Part shown: piece by piece, positions 17,737 to 26,333 of the stretch
Position numbering within the stretch: position 1 is the first letter of the stretch
Layout: each line of letters opens with the position of its first letter
Assembly (NCBI RefSeq): GCF_001730305.1
Contig: NZ_MIJY01000012.1
Span: 62,001-126,000, forward strand
From: Enterococcus termitis
Lineage (GTDB): Bacteria; Bacillota; Bacilli; Lactobacillales; Enterococcaceae
DNA: 64,000 nucleotides
Reading direction: 5' to 3'
The notes under the pieces: model-generated
What the model was told of the DNA's origin: nothing
Seen by the model: only the letters and a program-made list of their open reading frames with translations
Database searches by the model: none
Program-made: the position numbers and the translations under genes

Positions 17737-19089
17737 TTATAGTTTTAAAATACCTGGATTAAAGACACTTTTTGGATCTACTGCTTTTTTGATGTCTTTT
17801 AAAATGGTGTACGATGTGCCAATCTCTTCTTCAAACCAAGGCAAACGTTGACGACCAATTCCATGGTGGTGGGCACCTGAACCACCAATTTCATGGACAT
17901 TTTCCATGATGATTTGCCAAATTTCATTAAATTTTTTCAAGGTTTCCTCTTTATCTTTTCCCTTAGCAAAAATAATGAAATAAATATTCGCTCCGCTAGG
18001 GTAACAATGTGAGCAGTGAGCCCAAAGTTTCTCAACCTTACCCTCTAATTTTTTAGAAATAACCTCATACATCTTAGGTAATGTGGTCCAATTACCGCTG
18101 ACCTCAATGGCATCCGCTATGATCGTATCTTCGGCATTGCCCTCTTCCAGCCAATCTGCGTTATAGCGGTGTTGCTCCCAATTATTACCGATTTCAGCAC
18201 CTAAATCTGTTCCACCTCGTTTAGCTGCTGTTAGTAGAACCTGCTTCAATATTTCAGGTGCGATCGTCTCTGCCCCGACGATCCCTACGATCATCAAAAT
18301 CTTGTCAGAGGTATGATTTATTTTAGCGTATAAATTTTGTGCTTCTGCTGAATTATAAATACGAACAACTGCTGGTACAATATCACGTAAATAGAAGTCT
18401 CGTGCTGTTGAAACCGCTTCCTCTAAAGTATCAAACTCAATTCCTCGGAATTCTCTACGTTCAGGAATTTTATGCACTTTTAAAGTTACTTTAGTTATTA
18501 AGCCTAATGTTCCTTCTGAGCCAATAAATAAGTTAGGAATGGAAGGTCCCGTTGCTGAGCGAGGGACATTTCGATTAGTGAATAATGTTCCATCTGGTAA
18601 AATGACCTCTACACACTGCATCATGTCTTCAATATTGCCATATTTACTGCTAAAAGTCCCAGCTGATTTAGTAGCTACTAGCCCACCGATAGTGGCTAAA
18701 TCAATAGATTGAGGGTAGTGACCCGTTGTATAGCCTCTTTCGTTTAAATAATCTTCCAACTCGCGACCAAACATGCCAGCATTAGCTGTAATCAATAAAT
18801 TGTCTTCATCAAATTCAACCACACCAGTAATCTTTTGCATATCAATACTCAATGAAGGTTTTTCTGGAACAATCCCTCCTAAAACACCGGACGCACCTCC
18901 AAATGGTACTACAGCTAATCCATGATCATACGCATATTTTACTGCTTCTTGTGCTTCTTCAACTGATTTAGGAATAGCAACAGCTTTAGGTAAATGCGCT
19001 TGTATTTTTTCCTCCGGCCATTTTAAAATTGCCGGCCACCAATCAATAATGTACTTTCTCATTTCTTTTGCGTCTGTAATGAATTCCAT
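17737..19089 (-). CDS. FAD-linked oxidase, GlcD/AGPS type
   Basis: A 450-residue flavoprotein of the vanillyl-alcohol-oxidase superfamily (glycolate oxidase GlcD, D-lactate dehydrogenase, alkyl-DHAP synthase). The FAD-binding part is seen in VVPFGGASGVLGGIVPEK (about residues 60-77) and TGHYPQSIDLATIGGLVATKSAGTF (as two adjoining motifs near 116-140). The C-terminal FAD-linked oxidase domain includes GSGAHHHGIGRQRLPW near residue 407. It probably oxidises a 2-hydroxy acid or polyol derivative. It has its own promoter with the same 16-bp palindrome as the neighbouring sugar operon, so it belongs to that regulon. Substrate unknown. Confidence 0.82.
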   Translation of the reverse strand: MEFITDAKEMRKYIIDWWPAILKWPEEKIQAHLPKAVAIPKSVEEAQEAVKYAYDHGLAVVPFGGASGVLGGIVPEKPSLSIDMQKITGVVEFDEDNLLITANAGMFGRELEDYLNERGYTTGHYPQSIDLATIGGLVATKSAGTFSSKYGNIEDMMQCVEVILPDGTLFTNRNVPRSATGPSIPNLFIGSEGTLGLITKVTLKVHKIPERREFRGIEFDTLEEAVSTARDFYLRDIVPAVVRIYNSAEAQNLYAKINHTSDKILMIVGIVGAETIAPEILKQVLLTAAKRGGTDLGAEIGNNWEQHRYNADWLEEGNAEDTIIADAIEVSGNWTTLPKMYEVISKKLEGKVEKLWAHCSHCYPSGANIYFIIFAKGKDKEETLKKFNEIWQIIMENVHEIGGSGAHHHGIGRQRLPWFEEEIGTSYTILKDIKKAVDPKSVFNPGILKL

Positions 19090-19119
19090 TTCAAATCCTC
19101 CTAATTCTATATTTACAAT

Positions 19120-19152
19120 ATACAGAATACTGTATTATATAAATAAAGTCAA
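19120..19152 (-). promoter_or_regulatory. Promoter and operator of the FAD oxidase gene
   Basis: Minus strand: TTGACT (19147-19152), 17 bases, TATTCT (19124-19129). The palindrome ATACAGAATACTGTAT (19120-19135) covers the -10 box. The same 16 bases in the same geometry recur at 25068-25083, upstream of the aldolase gene. Confidence 0.82.
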
Positions 19153-19234
19153 TTGAAATTATCTTTTTTTGCTAGTTCATAGGGTAAAAATCCTTCACTA
19201 CTGTGTCTCCTAATAGTCCTTTTTACCCCATTTT

Positions 19235-20173
19235 CTATATTTCTGTAATATCTATTTTTTGATAAATTTCTTGAAACTTAGAAAGTTTTAAATGACCAGG
19301 TTCTTGCTCCATCGCATTTAAAACACCTAAGGTCATTCCATAACGAATGATTTCTTCTGTAGGTAAAGATTGATCCAATCCTAATGCGAATCCAGCAATT
19401 ACAGAATCCCCAGAGCCAATCGCATTCATTGCTTCGATTTTAGGTACAGTAGCCTGATAAAATTGCTTGCCTCTCTTAATTACAGCTCCTTGTGCACCCA
19501 AAGACAGTACGATCCACTCAATTTTTTCAAGTAAAGGTGAACATAATTCTTGTTTTAATGCAGATAGATTTTTCAGACTGATTTCTTTCTTTAATAATTC
19601 TGTCAATTCTGCTTGGTTTGGTTTAATCAGGGTTGGTGGAAATACTGCCTGAGTTGCTTGCGCAAGTGCAGCTCCAGAAGTATCTAATAGCATTTTTTTG
19701 CCATTTTTATAGCCAAACTCGATCAACTGGTTATAATAATTTACTGGTACTCCTTGCGGCAGACTACCAGATAAGACAATTGTATCTGCTTGTTTCGTAA
19801 TCTGTTGATAGATTCTATAAAAGGAAGCTAATTCTGATTCTGAGACCGTTGGACCAGGTTCTAAAATTTCTGTTTGACTGCTACTTTGAATAATAGAAAT
19901 GTTGTTCCGTGATTCACCTACGTTCATTTTATAAAAATTTTGTTTAACCCCCTGCTGATCCAGTTGATTTAAAATAAAATCACCAGTTGTTCCTGCAACG
20001 ATCCCTGTAGCAATAACTTGTGCTTCTAGCTGTTTCAATACACGAGTAACATTTAATCCTTTTCCGCCTGCGGTTTTTTTGACATTCGCCACGCGGTTTG
20101 TATCGTTTAAAATTAACTGATCCATTATATACGTAATGTCTGCAGATCCATTCATTGTCACTGTTACGATCAA
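19235..20173 (-). CDS. PfkB-family sugar-phosphate kinase (LacC/FruK-like)
   Basis: A 312-residue kinase of the 1-phosphofructokinase/tagatose-6-phosphate kinase group. KKTAGGKGLNVTRVLKQL near residue 33 is the first PfkB signature, and NAIGSGDSVIAGFALG near 247 is the second, with the catalytic Asp in GSGDS. It should phosphorylate a ketose phosphate to a bisphosphate for the aldolase encoded in the same cluster. It is the last gene of the operon, 14 bases after the FGGY kinase. LacC, FruK or another specificity cannot be separated by eye. Confidence 0.85.
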   Translation of the reverse strand: MIVTVTMNGSADITYIMDQLILNDTNRVANVKKTAGGKGLNVTRVLKQLEAQVIATGIVAGTTGDFILNQLDQQGVKQNFYKMNVGESRNNISIIQSSSQTEILEPGPTVSESELASFYRIYQQITKQADTIVLSGSLPQGVPVNYYNQLIEFGYKNGKKMLLDTSGAALAQATQAVFPPTLIKPNQAELTELLKKEISLKNLSALKQELCSPLLEKIEWIVLSLGAQGAVIKRGKQFYQATVPKIEAMNAIGSGDSVIAGFALGLDQSLPTEEIIRYGMTLGVLNAMEQEPGHLKLSKFQEIYQKIDITEI

Positions 20174-20187
20174 ATTTTTCGCCCCCT

Positions 20188-21696
20188 TTACTCTATCATC
20201 ATACTTTCTAATTTTGTATATAATTCTTTATATATTTTAAAACCTGAATCATAGGCCTCTTTATTTTTTATATTGGGAACATACTCTTTTTGGACCTGAA
20301 CCGTTTTTTCACGCGCTTCTTCATAATCTTTATATAAACCTACACCCACACCTGCCAACAGTGCAGCTCCTAACGTTGTCGCTGTATCTGATGATGGGAC
20401 ACGAATTACCTTTCCAGTCACATCTGCTTTAATTTGCGTAAAGACCTCACTATTTGCAGAGCCTCCCATTGCCCATAATTCTTCAACACTTGCACCCGCC
20501 TGTTCAGCAATTTCTAAATTATGCCGCAATGAATACGCTACGCCTTCTTGACTAGCACGGATCATATGTGCTCTAGTTTTGGTAAACTCTAACCCAAAAT
20601 AAACTCCTTTGGCATGTGGATTCCAAATCGGTGAGCGCTCGCCTTTCATATATGGTAGAAATACTAGGCCTTGTGAGCCTGCTGGAATCGTTGCTGAAAG
20701 CTGATCCATCTCGTAATAAGTTGTTGTGCCATAAAATTGTGCATTTGTTTTCTCTTCAAAGCAAAAATTATTTTTAACCCAATCGATCACACCGCCACCA
20801 CCAACTGTTCCTCCTTGAAGCAGCCAATGATTCGGCACTACATGATAACCCATAATCAGACTCGGATCAGCAACATATTCATTTAGACAAACACTCATAC
20901 CACCAGCTTGTCCTCCTTGTTCTTGTGTTTCTCCATGAGCAATAACACCTGCTCCCAATGCGCCACACGCTGCATCTAAACCGCCAGCCACAACAGGAAT
21001 TCCTTGAGTTAAACCTGTTTCAGAAGCAGCTTTTTGGTTAACACTGCCTACAACCTCGTCACATAGGTGAATGGAAGGTAAAATGTCCGAGGAGATACCA
21101 AACAATTGACACATTTCTTCGCTCCATTTGCCTTGCTTCATGTCAAAACAATGCAAACCATAGCCTTGAGAAATATCCTGTGTTTTTTCTCCAGTTAGCT
21201 TATAAACAATATAACTATTTGCTTGAAGTACTTTGTCAATTTTTTTATAAATTTCAGGGTGCTCCTGCTTTAGCCAAAGTATCTTCGGCAACGTATACGT
21301 GGGCTCAAAAGAATTTCCGCTGATAGTAAAAATCTTCTCTGCACCAATCTTTTCTTTTACCTCTTCACAAATTGCAGCAGCTCGTGTATCCATCCAAATA
21401 GGATTATTGTAAAGTACTTGACCATTTTTATCAATTGGAATCATTGACCAGCCCTGCCCATCAACACCAATGCCTTTAATCTGTACATTTTCTAGAGCCT
21501 TACTGGTGGTAATACGCTGCAAAGCTAGACAAATGCTCTCCCACCATTCTTCTGGATTTTGCTCTACCCAGCCATCTTCCGGATAATACACAGGGTATTT
21601 TTCGGTCTCACTAATAAGCGGCTGTCCATCTGTTTGAAAGACTGTTAGCTTACAACTTGAAGTACCGATGTCGATTCCTAATAATCCGTCCACCAT
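20188..21696 (-). CDS. FGGY-family carbohydrate kinase
   Basis: A 502-residue two-domain kinase of the xylulokinase/gluconokinase/LsrK family. The phosphate-1 motif is GLLGIDIGTSSCKLTVF at the N-terminus; IKGIGVDGQGWSMIPID near residue 74 and VVAGGLDAACGALGAG near 236 are family motifs, and AMGGSANSEVFTQIKADVTG lies near 404. It phosphorylates a free sugar or polyol. Its presence beside a GatC-type permease that lacks EIIA and EIIB suggests that substrate enters unphosphorylated and is phosphorylated here. It shares its start bases with the dehydrogenase stop (TAATG). Substrate unknown. Confidence 0.85.
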   Translation of the reverse strand: MVDGLLGIDIGTSSCKLTVFQTDGQPLISETEKYPVYYPEDGWVEQNPEEWWESICLALQRITTSKALENVQIKGIGVDGQGWSMIPIDKNGQVLYNNPIWMDTRAAAICEEVKEKIGAEKIFTISGNSFEPTYTLPKILWLKQEHPEIYKKIDKVLQANSYIVYKLTGEKTQDISQGYGLHCFDMKQGKWSEEMCQLFGISSDILPSIHLCDEVVGSVNQKAASETGLTQGIPVVAGGLDAACGALGAGVIAHGETQEQGGQAGGMSVCLNEYVADPSLIMGYHVVPNHWLLQGGTVGGGGVIDWVKNNFCFEEKTNAQFYGTTTYYEMDQLSATIPAGSQGLVFLPYMKGERSPIWNPHAKGVYFGLEFTKTRAHMIRASQEGVAYSLRHNLEIAEQAGASVEELWAMGGSANSEVFTQIKADVTGKVIRVPSSDTATTLGAALLAGVGVGLYKDYEEAREKTVQVQKEYVPNIKNKEAYDSGFKIYKELYTKLESMMIE

Positions 21697-22739
21697 TAAA
21701 CTTCTCCTCCAATTTCATAAAGTAATTTAATCTGTTTAGAATCAGTTGCTGTCAACTCTAAAAATGGCTGTCCCTCATCTTCCAAATGAACGATACCTGT
21801 AATCAGAGGTTTTACATCAATTAACCCCCGTTCTAGATAACTTAAAGCTGCTTGCCATTCATAACCAGGAAATGGAGCTGAATAAGACATCATAGAACCT
21901 GTGACAATTAATTCCTTTCTAAAAATATGTTCAAATTCTTGTGCTTCAAAGTGAATTGGCCGATGACTCGTTCCTACATACGTCACTTGCCCTTTCTTCC
22001 TCGCAAGCGTAATGGCCTGAACTTGCGTCAATGGATGTCCCGCTGTTTCAAAGACGCTATGAGGACGACCATGTTCTAATACATAGTCTTCAAGTTGCGT
22101 TTTCATTGGATTGATTAATTGATCTGCACCTGCCAATTTAGCGAATCTCAACCTGTTATCATTGATCTCAGAAACACTAATATTCCCAACACCTCGTGCA
22201 CGTAAAGCAAGAATCGTCATTAAACCAATCGTTCCTGCACCTAATACTAAGATCTCATCATTCGCTTTGATCGGCAATCTTTCCACTGCATGTAAGCCAA
22301 CCGTAAATGGTTCAATTAAAGCTGCTTCTTTTAAAGAGACGGTTTCAGGAACTTTAATGATGTTTTGCTCAGGAACAGCCACATATTCAGCAAATGCCCC
22401 AGCTTGATGTGAACCGATAAAACCATAGTTTTCACACATTTGCGGATATCCCGCTAAGCAATATTCACAGTGTCCACAAACGGTTAATGGGGCTACTGCA
22501 ACACGATCACCAACTGCCAAAGTCGTTACTTTTGATCCACAAGCTTCAATTGTACCAGAAAATTCATGTCCTAGAATCTGAGGAAATTGATGAACAGCAC
22601 CTTCAAAGAATCTTGGTAGATCGGAACCACAAATTCCGCAATAAGCCACTTTAACTAACACATCATTCTCAGAAATCTTCGGTGTAGGTATTTCTTTCAT
22701 TTTTAATTTTTGTTTTGCTTCTAATAATAAAGCTTTCAT
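21696..22739 (-). CDS. Zinc-dependent medium-chain dehydrogenase (GatD/sorbitol dehydrogenase-like)
   Basis: A 347-residue MDR enzyme. Catalytic zinc ligands are in CGICGSD (Cys37) and GHE (His57/Glu58 region). The structural zinc site is the CGHCEYC...C cluster near residues 88-102. The NAD-binding loop is VLGAGTIGLM near residue 165. The closest named relatives are galactitol-1-phosphate 5-dehydrogenase and L-iditol 2-dehydrogenase. It should oxidise a polyol or polyol phosphate to a ketose for the PfkB kinase. The operon lies gatC-like to PfkB-like with gaps under 20 bases. Confidence 0.85.
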   Translation of the reverse strand: MKALLLEAKQKLKMKEIPTPKISENDVLVKVAYCGICGSDLPRFFEGAVHQFPQILGHEFSGTIEACGSKVTTLAVGDRVAVAPLTVCGHCEYCLAGYPQMCENYGFIGSHQAGAFAEYVAVPEQNIIKVPETVSLKEAALIEPFTVGLHAVERLPIKANDEILVLGAGTIGLMTILALRARGVGNISVSEINDNRLRFAKLAGADQLINPMKTQLEDYVLEHGRPHSVFETAGHPLTQVQAITLARKKGQVTYVGTSHRPIHFEAQEFEHIFRKELIVTGSMMSYSAPFPGYEWQAALSYLERGLIDVKPLITGIVHLEDEGQPFLELTATDSKQIKLLYEIGGEV

Positions 22740-22754
22740 TTTACCGCCTCCAGT

Positions 22755-24023
22755 TTATCCAGCAAATAGTTCACTCACTTTTACGATTAACCACATTAAC
22801 AGATTTCCTCCTTCATCCCAGCTACTGACAAGTGTACCAGCGTCAATATTTCCCCCTAGAATGTTCGTCAATTCTGCTGCACCGGTTGTTAAACCAGCTA
22901 ACTGTGTCGCTGCTAATGTGGTGGGTATAATCCATAACGTTGTAATAATAACATTATAAACAATATTCCCTTTTGTGTATGGTGCAATTCCGCCAATCCA
23001 ATAAGGAAGTGCCGCTAAGCTTGCAACCGGCAAAAAGTTGTTCCCAGGTAAAAAGGCTGAAACAAAAATTGCGATTGGATACATAATAACTACAGTTGAC
23101 ATAACAGAAGGATCAGAAAGCAACATGACTGGGTCAACAGCTATGTTTAATGCACGACCTTTGAACTTTTCCTTCATAAATTTGGATAAATTTTCTGTAA
23201 TCGGAACTATTCCATCTGCTACAAACTGCAGCATCGCCGGTAAAATAACTAGGATAGCGGCTAATTTCACAGCTAATTGAATAATCATTGCGACTTCAAT
23301 GCCGCTGATCACACCAATTATGACACCTAACAAAGCCCCGATAACACTATGCTCACCCAGCAAGCCAAATTTTTCCTTTAAATCATTCGAAGAAGCTTTC
23401 ACCTTATTTAATCCTGGAATTCGCTTAATAACTTTCATGAGAATAAAAGCAAAAGTCGCAGGAAAGGTTGCTGAAGGTGCCGGCACTGTTACACCATCTA
23501 AATGATTGAATGCCTGAAACTGTTTTGCATGAAAATCGGCCAAAAACATTGATAAAACTAATGTACCTACTCCAACCGCAATTCCTAAAAGTAAGTTTCC
23601 TGTAAAAGCCCAAAACATGACACCTAAAGCTTGCCCATGCCAAATGTTCCACATATCCACCCATAATGTACTAGTCAATTTAAGTGAAACAAGCAAAACA
23701 TTCAATAAAATAATACCTAAAATAACCCAAGGAACTCCTGGCCAACTCCAAGCCGCTGTCACACTTCCGTAGCCAATATCAACAATTGAAAAATCTGCAT
23801 TTAATCGTGCGGAAAGCTGTTTTGTAACAGGTAACATGGCAGCGACCGAAAAATCTGTGATTAAATTCAATCCAGTTAACCCAATTCCAATTAACAAAGC
23901 ACTTTTAACACTTGTATTCAATCCTGCACGACAGACTAAGCCGATAACCAACATAACGATTGGCACAAAGTATGTACCGCCCAAACCAATAAACCAATCA
24001 ATCGCTCCTTGTAAAATACCCAT
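22755..24023 (-). CDS. PTS EIIC component, galactitol (GatC) family, without partner EIIA/EIIB
   Basis: A 422-residue polytopic protein with about ten membrane segments, recognised as GatC-type EIIC by GLGGTYFVPIVMLVIGLVCR near the N-terminus and the ILPAMLQFVADGIVPITENL loop (about residues 256-275). EIIC forms the sugar channel of a PTS permease; normally EIIB and EIIA phosphorylate the sugar. Neither is encoded anywhere in this cluster. The partners may be elsewhere, or the protein may work as an uncoupled permease with the FGGY kinase. It sits first in a tight four-gene unit behind a hairpin and a catabolite-repression-like site. Confidence 0.85.
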   Translation of the reverse strand: MGILQGAIDWFIGLGGTYFVPIVMLVIGLVCRAGLNTSVKSALLIGIGLTGLNLITDFSVAAMLPVTKQLSARLNADFSIVDIGYGSVTAAWSWPGVPWVILGIILLNVLLVSLKLTSTLWVDMWNIWHGQALGVMFWAFTGNLLLGIAVGVGTLVLSMFLADFHAKQFQAFNHLDGVTVPAPSATFPATFAFILMKVIKRIPGLNKVKASSNDLKEKFGLLGEHSVIGALLGVIIGVISGIEVAMIIQLAVKLAAILVILPAMLQFVADGIVPITENLSKFMKEKFKGRALNIAVDPVMLLSDPSVMSTVVIMYPIAIFVSAFLPGNNFLPVASLAALPYWIGGIAPYTKGNIVYNVIITTLWIIPTTLAATQLAGLTTGAAELTNILGGNIDAGTLVSSWDEGGNLLMWLIVKVSELFAG

Positions 24024-24043
24024 AGTCTCACTCCTAGCGTTAA

Positions 24044-24058
24044 AGTAAACGTTTTCTT
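24044..24058. promoter_or_regulatory. Candidate catabolite-responsive (cre) site
   Basis: AGTAAACGTTTTCTT, or AAGAAAACGTTTACT on the minus strand, matches the CcpA consensus WTGNAANCGNWNNCW with one mismatch. It lies 20-35 bases upstream of the gatC-like start. Glucose repression of the sugar operon is inferred. Confidence 0.5.
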
Positions 24059-24107
24059 TTGTTTATAAAAAAAAGATTGAACAGCCTGTTGCTTAATACT
24101 TGATAAA

Positions 24108-24146
24108 GAAGTTGGGACATAACTCTATGAGTTACATCCCAGCTTC
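24108..24146. terminator. Hairpin between the aldolase and gatC-like genes
   Basis: GAAGTTGGGACATAACTC pairs with GAGTTACATCCCAGCTTC over three bases. Hairpins built on GTTGGGACATAA are common intergenic elements in enterococci. With few T on the minus-strand side it is a partial terminator at best for the aldolase transcript, allowing polar readthrough into the gatC-like gene. Confidence 0.55.
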
Positions 24147-24174
24147 ATCTTCTTTTTTTGAGCTGGTCTATCGC

Positions 24175-24993
24175 TTATTTTTGATGAACGATATTTAGGA
24201 AACGAGCTAATGCTTCTTTTGGTTGATCCGCTTGATAGATATTCCGTCCAAAGACAATACCAGCCGTCCCAGCAGTTACCGATGCTTCTGCCATCTGATC
24301 TGCATCACCATCAGCAATTTTTGAGCCTCCTGCAACCAATAATGGTGCTGGACTAATATCTTGTAGCTCTTTTAAACGTTCTGGTGTATCTGGGTATTTC
24401 ACTTTGATAAAATCAGCTCCAAGCTCGGCTGCCATTCGTGTATGAACTTTCATCAATTCTAATTTCATGGTTCCATCCGTATTCGTTTCTTTACTTTTCA
24501 CCACTCGTGGTTCAATAATATGAATTAAACCGTATTTTTGACAAAGTTCATTTACTTCATAATTTCTACGCACTTCTTTTGCTTCAAGTTCAGGATCATC
24601 AAATCCAATAAAGAGATAAGTCATTACACCGGTTGCACCACTTGCTAAGACACGTTCGATTGATGTAATCGGCTCAATACTGCCTTCAGTATATCCAAGA
24701 TGATTTGCTGGTCGGCTAATACTTTGCCAATCATATAAGGCAATCATTTCTGGCGCGTCTTTTCCTTCAAATAGAGGCTGTACATATGGGAGAAAACCCA
24801 TTGGCATTAAAATAGCATCCGCTTCACGTAAGGTGTCTACCTGTTGATTGATTTCAGCGTTTGTTTCCATTCCCTTGATTGGTCCCAAAAGAACACCGTG
24901 CGCATAGGCTACCATCACTGTTCGTTTCGACTCCGAATTTAAAAAACGACTGATACGTAGCTCTTTTCCTACTTGATTCGTAACTTTTACCAT
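24175..24993 (-). CDS. Class I aldolase, DhnA/FbaB/LsrF type
   Basis: A 272-residue DeoC/FbaB-superfamily barrel. Lys197 or Lys199 in DFIKVKYPD is the expected Schiff-base lysine, and LLVAGGSKI (218-226) plus GIVFGRNIYQ (245-254) form the phosphate-binding end of the barrel. The start is placed at MVKVTNQVGK (24993), 57 codons inside the open frame, where an AGAGAGAGG site lies upstream. It should split the bisphosphate made by the PfkB kinase into triose phosphates. It resembles LsrF and archaeal-type FBP aldolase rather than LacD, so the exact substrate is open. It is the first structural gene behind the palindromic operator. Confidence 0.82.
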   Translation of the reverse strand: MVKVTNQVGKELRISRFLNSESKRTVMVAYAHGVLLGPIKGMETNAEINQQVDTLREADAILMPMGFLPYVQPLFEGKDAPEMIALYDWQSISRPANHLGYTEGSIEPITSIERVLASGATGVMTYLFIGFDDPELEAKEVRRNYEVNELCQKYGLIHIIEPRVVKSKETNTDGTMKLELMKVHTRMAAELGADFIKVKYPDTPERLKELQDISPAPLLVAGGSKIADGDADQMAEASVTAGTAGIVFGRNIYQADQPKEALARFLNIVHQK

Positions 24994-25067
24994 TTTTGTT
25001 CCTCTCTCTCTAAATGTATTTAGTATTTTTAATAAAAAATACTGGTTCCAACTCTCTTTAATACATA

Positions 25068-25100
25068 ATACAGAATACTGTATATATTGATAATAGTCAA
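25068..25100 (-). promoter_or_regulatory. Promoter and operator of the aldolase-led sugar operon
   Basis: Minus strand: TTGACT (25095-25100), 17 bases, TATTCT (25072-25077). The 16-bp palindrome ATACAGAATACTGTAT (25068-25083) covers the -10 box, identical in sequence and position to that upstream of the FAD oxidase. It is the likely operator of the adjacent GntR-type regulator. Confidence 0.85.
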
Positions 25101-25134
25101 TACCATTCCAGTTAATTTTTTTATTTTCAAATAA

Positions 25135-25162
25135 AAACGGGAGTTGGCATATACCCCTTCCC
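25135..25162 (-). terminator. Terminator of the GntR-type regulator gene
   Basis: On the minus strand GGGAAGGGG and CCAACTCCC form an imperfect stem over TATATG, followed by GTTTTTATTTG. It lies just past the regulator stop codon. Confidence 0.6.
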
Positions 25163-25172
25163 ATCTTTTGTA

Positions 25173-26096
25173 TTAAAATATCGGTTGTATTTCCTGTGCT
25201 AATACTTTTTTTTGAATGTCAATTACCTTGGCACAATCAATATGTTCCAAGACACCTTTCATTAGCTTGGTATTACTGTTTATAGTCAGGACTGCTTCTG
25301 AAACTTCCGTTAATTTCAAGTTATCCATCTCTTTGCCACACGAACCAATAGAGATTACTTTTCCTGAAACAAATTTAGGCTGAATAGTTCGATGCCAAAT
25401 CGCTGTATCCACAATATTCGTTAATACTTCATAGGGAACATCGCTATATTTGATATCTACGTAAGACGCATCTGGAAAGACCATTTTTGTCAACAACATA
25501 TGGTCAAAAGAACTATAATCAATCCCGATTTTGATTTCTTTTTTCTTTTGTATCTGTTCATTTTCTAAAACCAATAATGATTCTTTTTGATAAAAAGAAT
25601 TCTCTTTAAAGCGCAGTGCAACATCCAATTCTGGATTGATGAGTTGCCGATCTTTGGCAGATGCAAAAGAAGAAATCACAAAATCTTCTGTATGCTGTTC
25701 ACTTAAAATTCGATCAAAGCGAACCTTAGAGCCATATCCGTAAACAATAATCAACGGAATTCCAAGTTCTTGAAACGCTTCTCTTAAGCCCATTGCCAAT
25801 CCTTGCATCTCTAAACTGAATGGTTCTGGGAATAAACCAATCACATGTTTTTTTGGTAAAAACTGCCAAAGCTTTTCCACATCTTTCCCCACTAATGTCG
25901 TACCATAGCGTGGCTGCGCTTTTAACTGTACAATTCCGTTCGTTTCAAATTCTTTCAATGCACTTTGGATCGTTCCCGTTCCAACTTTGAATTCTTTATG
26001 TAAATCGTTGAAGGTTGGAACTTGATCGCCAATTTTACACGAAAGAAAAACTTCGGCTAGCTTTTGCTGCGCTCTTCCTTTTTGACTTAAATACAT
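25173..26096 (-). CDS. GntR-type transcriptional regulator with YhfZ-like effector domain
   Basis: A 307-residue protein. A winged helix-turn-helix of GntR type covers about residues 10-75 (VPTFNDLHKEFKVGTGTIQSALKEFE, in two parts), followed by a C-terminal domain resembling YhfZ proteins and periplasmic-binding folds (HVIGLFPEPFSLEMQGLAMG). I start it at MYLSQKGRAQQKL (26096), nine bases after AAGGAG; the 22-codon extension upstream overlaps a plausible promoter (TTGATA-17-TAAATT). It lies directly upstream of and parallel to the sugar operon and probably binds the ATACAGAATACTGTAT operators. The effector is presumably a pathway intermediate. Confidence 0.78.
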   Translation of the reverse strand: MYLSQKGRAQQKLAEVFLSCKIGDQVPTFNDLHKEFKVGTGTIQSALKEFETNGIVQLKAQPRYGTTLVGKDVEKLWQFLPKKHVIGLFPEPFSLEMQGLAMGLREAFQELGIPLIIVYGYGSKVRFDRILSEQHTEDFVISSFASAKDRQLINPELDVALRFKENSFYQKESLLVLENEQIQKKKEIKIGIDYSSFDHMLLTKMVFPDASYVDIKYSDVPYEVLTNIVDTAIWHRTIQPKFVSGKVISIGSCGKEMDNLKLTEVSEAVLTINSNTKLMKGVLEHIDCAKVIDIQKKVLAQEIQPIF

Positions 26097-26257
26097 ATAT
26101 TCCTGCTCCTTACTTATAGAACTAGCTAGATATAATTTATCAGACATATAGTTTTTTATCAAGAAAAGTTCAGAATCTCTCTGTATCTAAACCAATTAAC
26201 AGATGATTTTTCATCGCACACACTACTTGAAAAAATCATATCTAAAAAAACTAAAAG

Positions 26258-26290
26258 AAATTCACGAAAAAATTTTTTTCGTGAATTTCA
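26258..26290 (-). terminator. Terminator of the siderophore-binding protein gene
   Basis: A perfect GAAATTCACGAAAAAA / TTTTTTTCGTGAATTTC hairpin followed on the minus strand by a T-rich run. It lies 44 bases past the stop codon. Confidence 0.8.
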
Positions 26291-26333
26291 GCTTTTATCA
26301 AAAAAATCCATTTTTTTGTTGAAGTAAGAATAA

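Noticed and set aside
19235-24993. AI-2 processing (Lsr) locus, because of an FGGY kinase and an LsrF-like aldolase
   Set aside because: There is no LsrB or LsrACD transporter and no SorC-type LsrR, and the cluster has a GatC-type permease, PfkB kinase and Zn dehydrogenase instead. A polyol or sugar route explains it better.
24175-24993. Naming the aldolase LacD (tagatose 1,6-bisphosphate aldolase)
   Set aside because: LacD proteins are about 325 residues with a different N-terminus. This 272-residue protein has the DhnA/FbaB motif layout.
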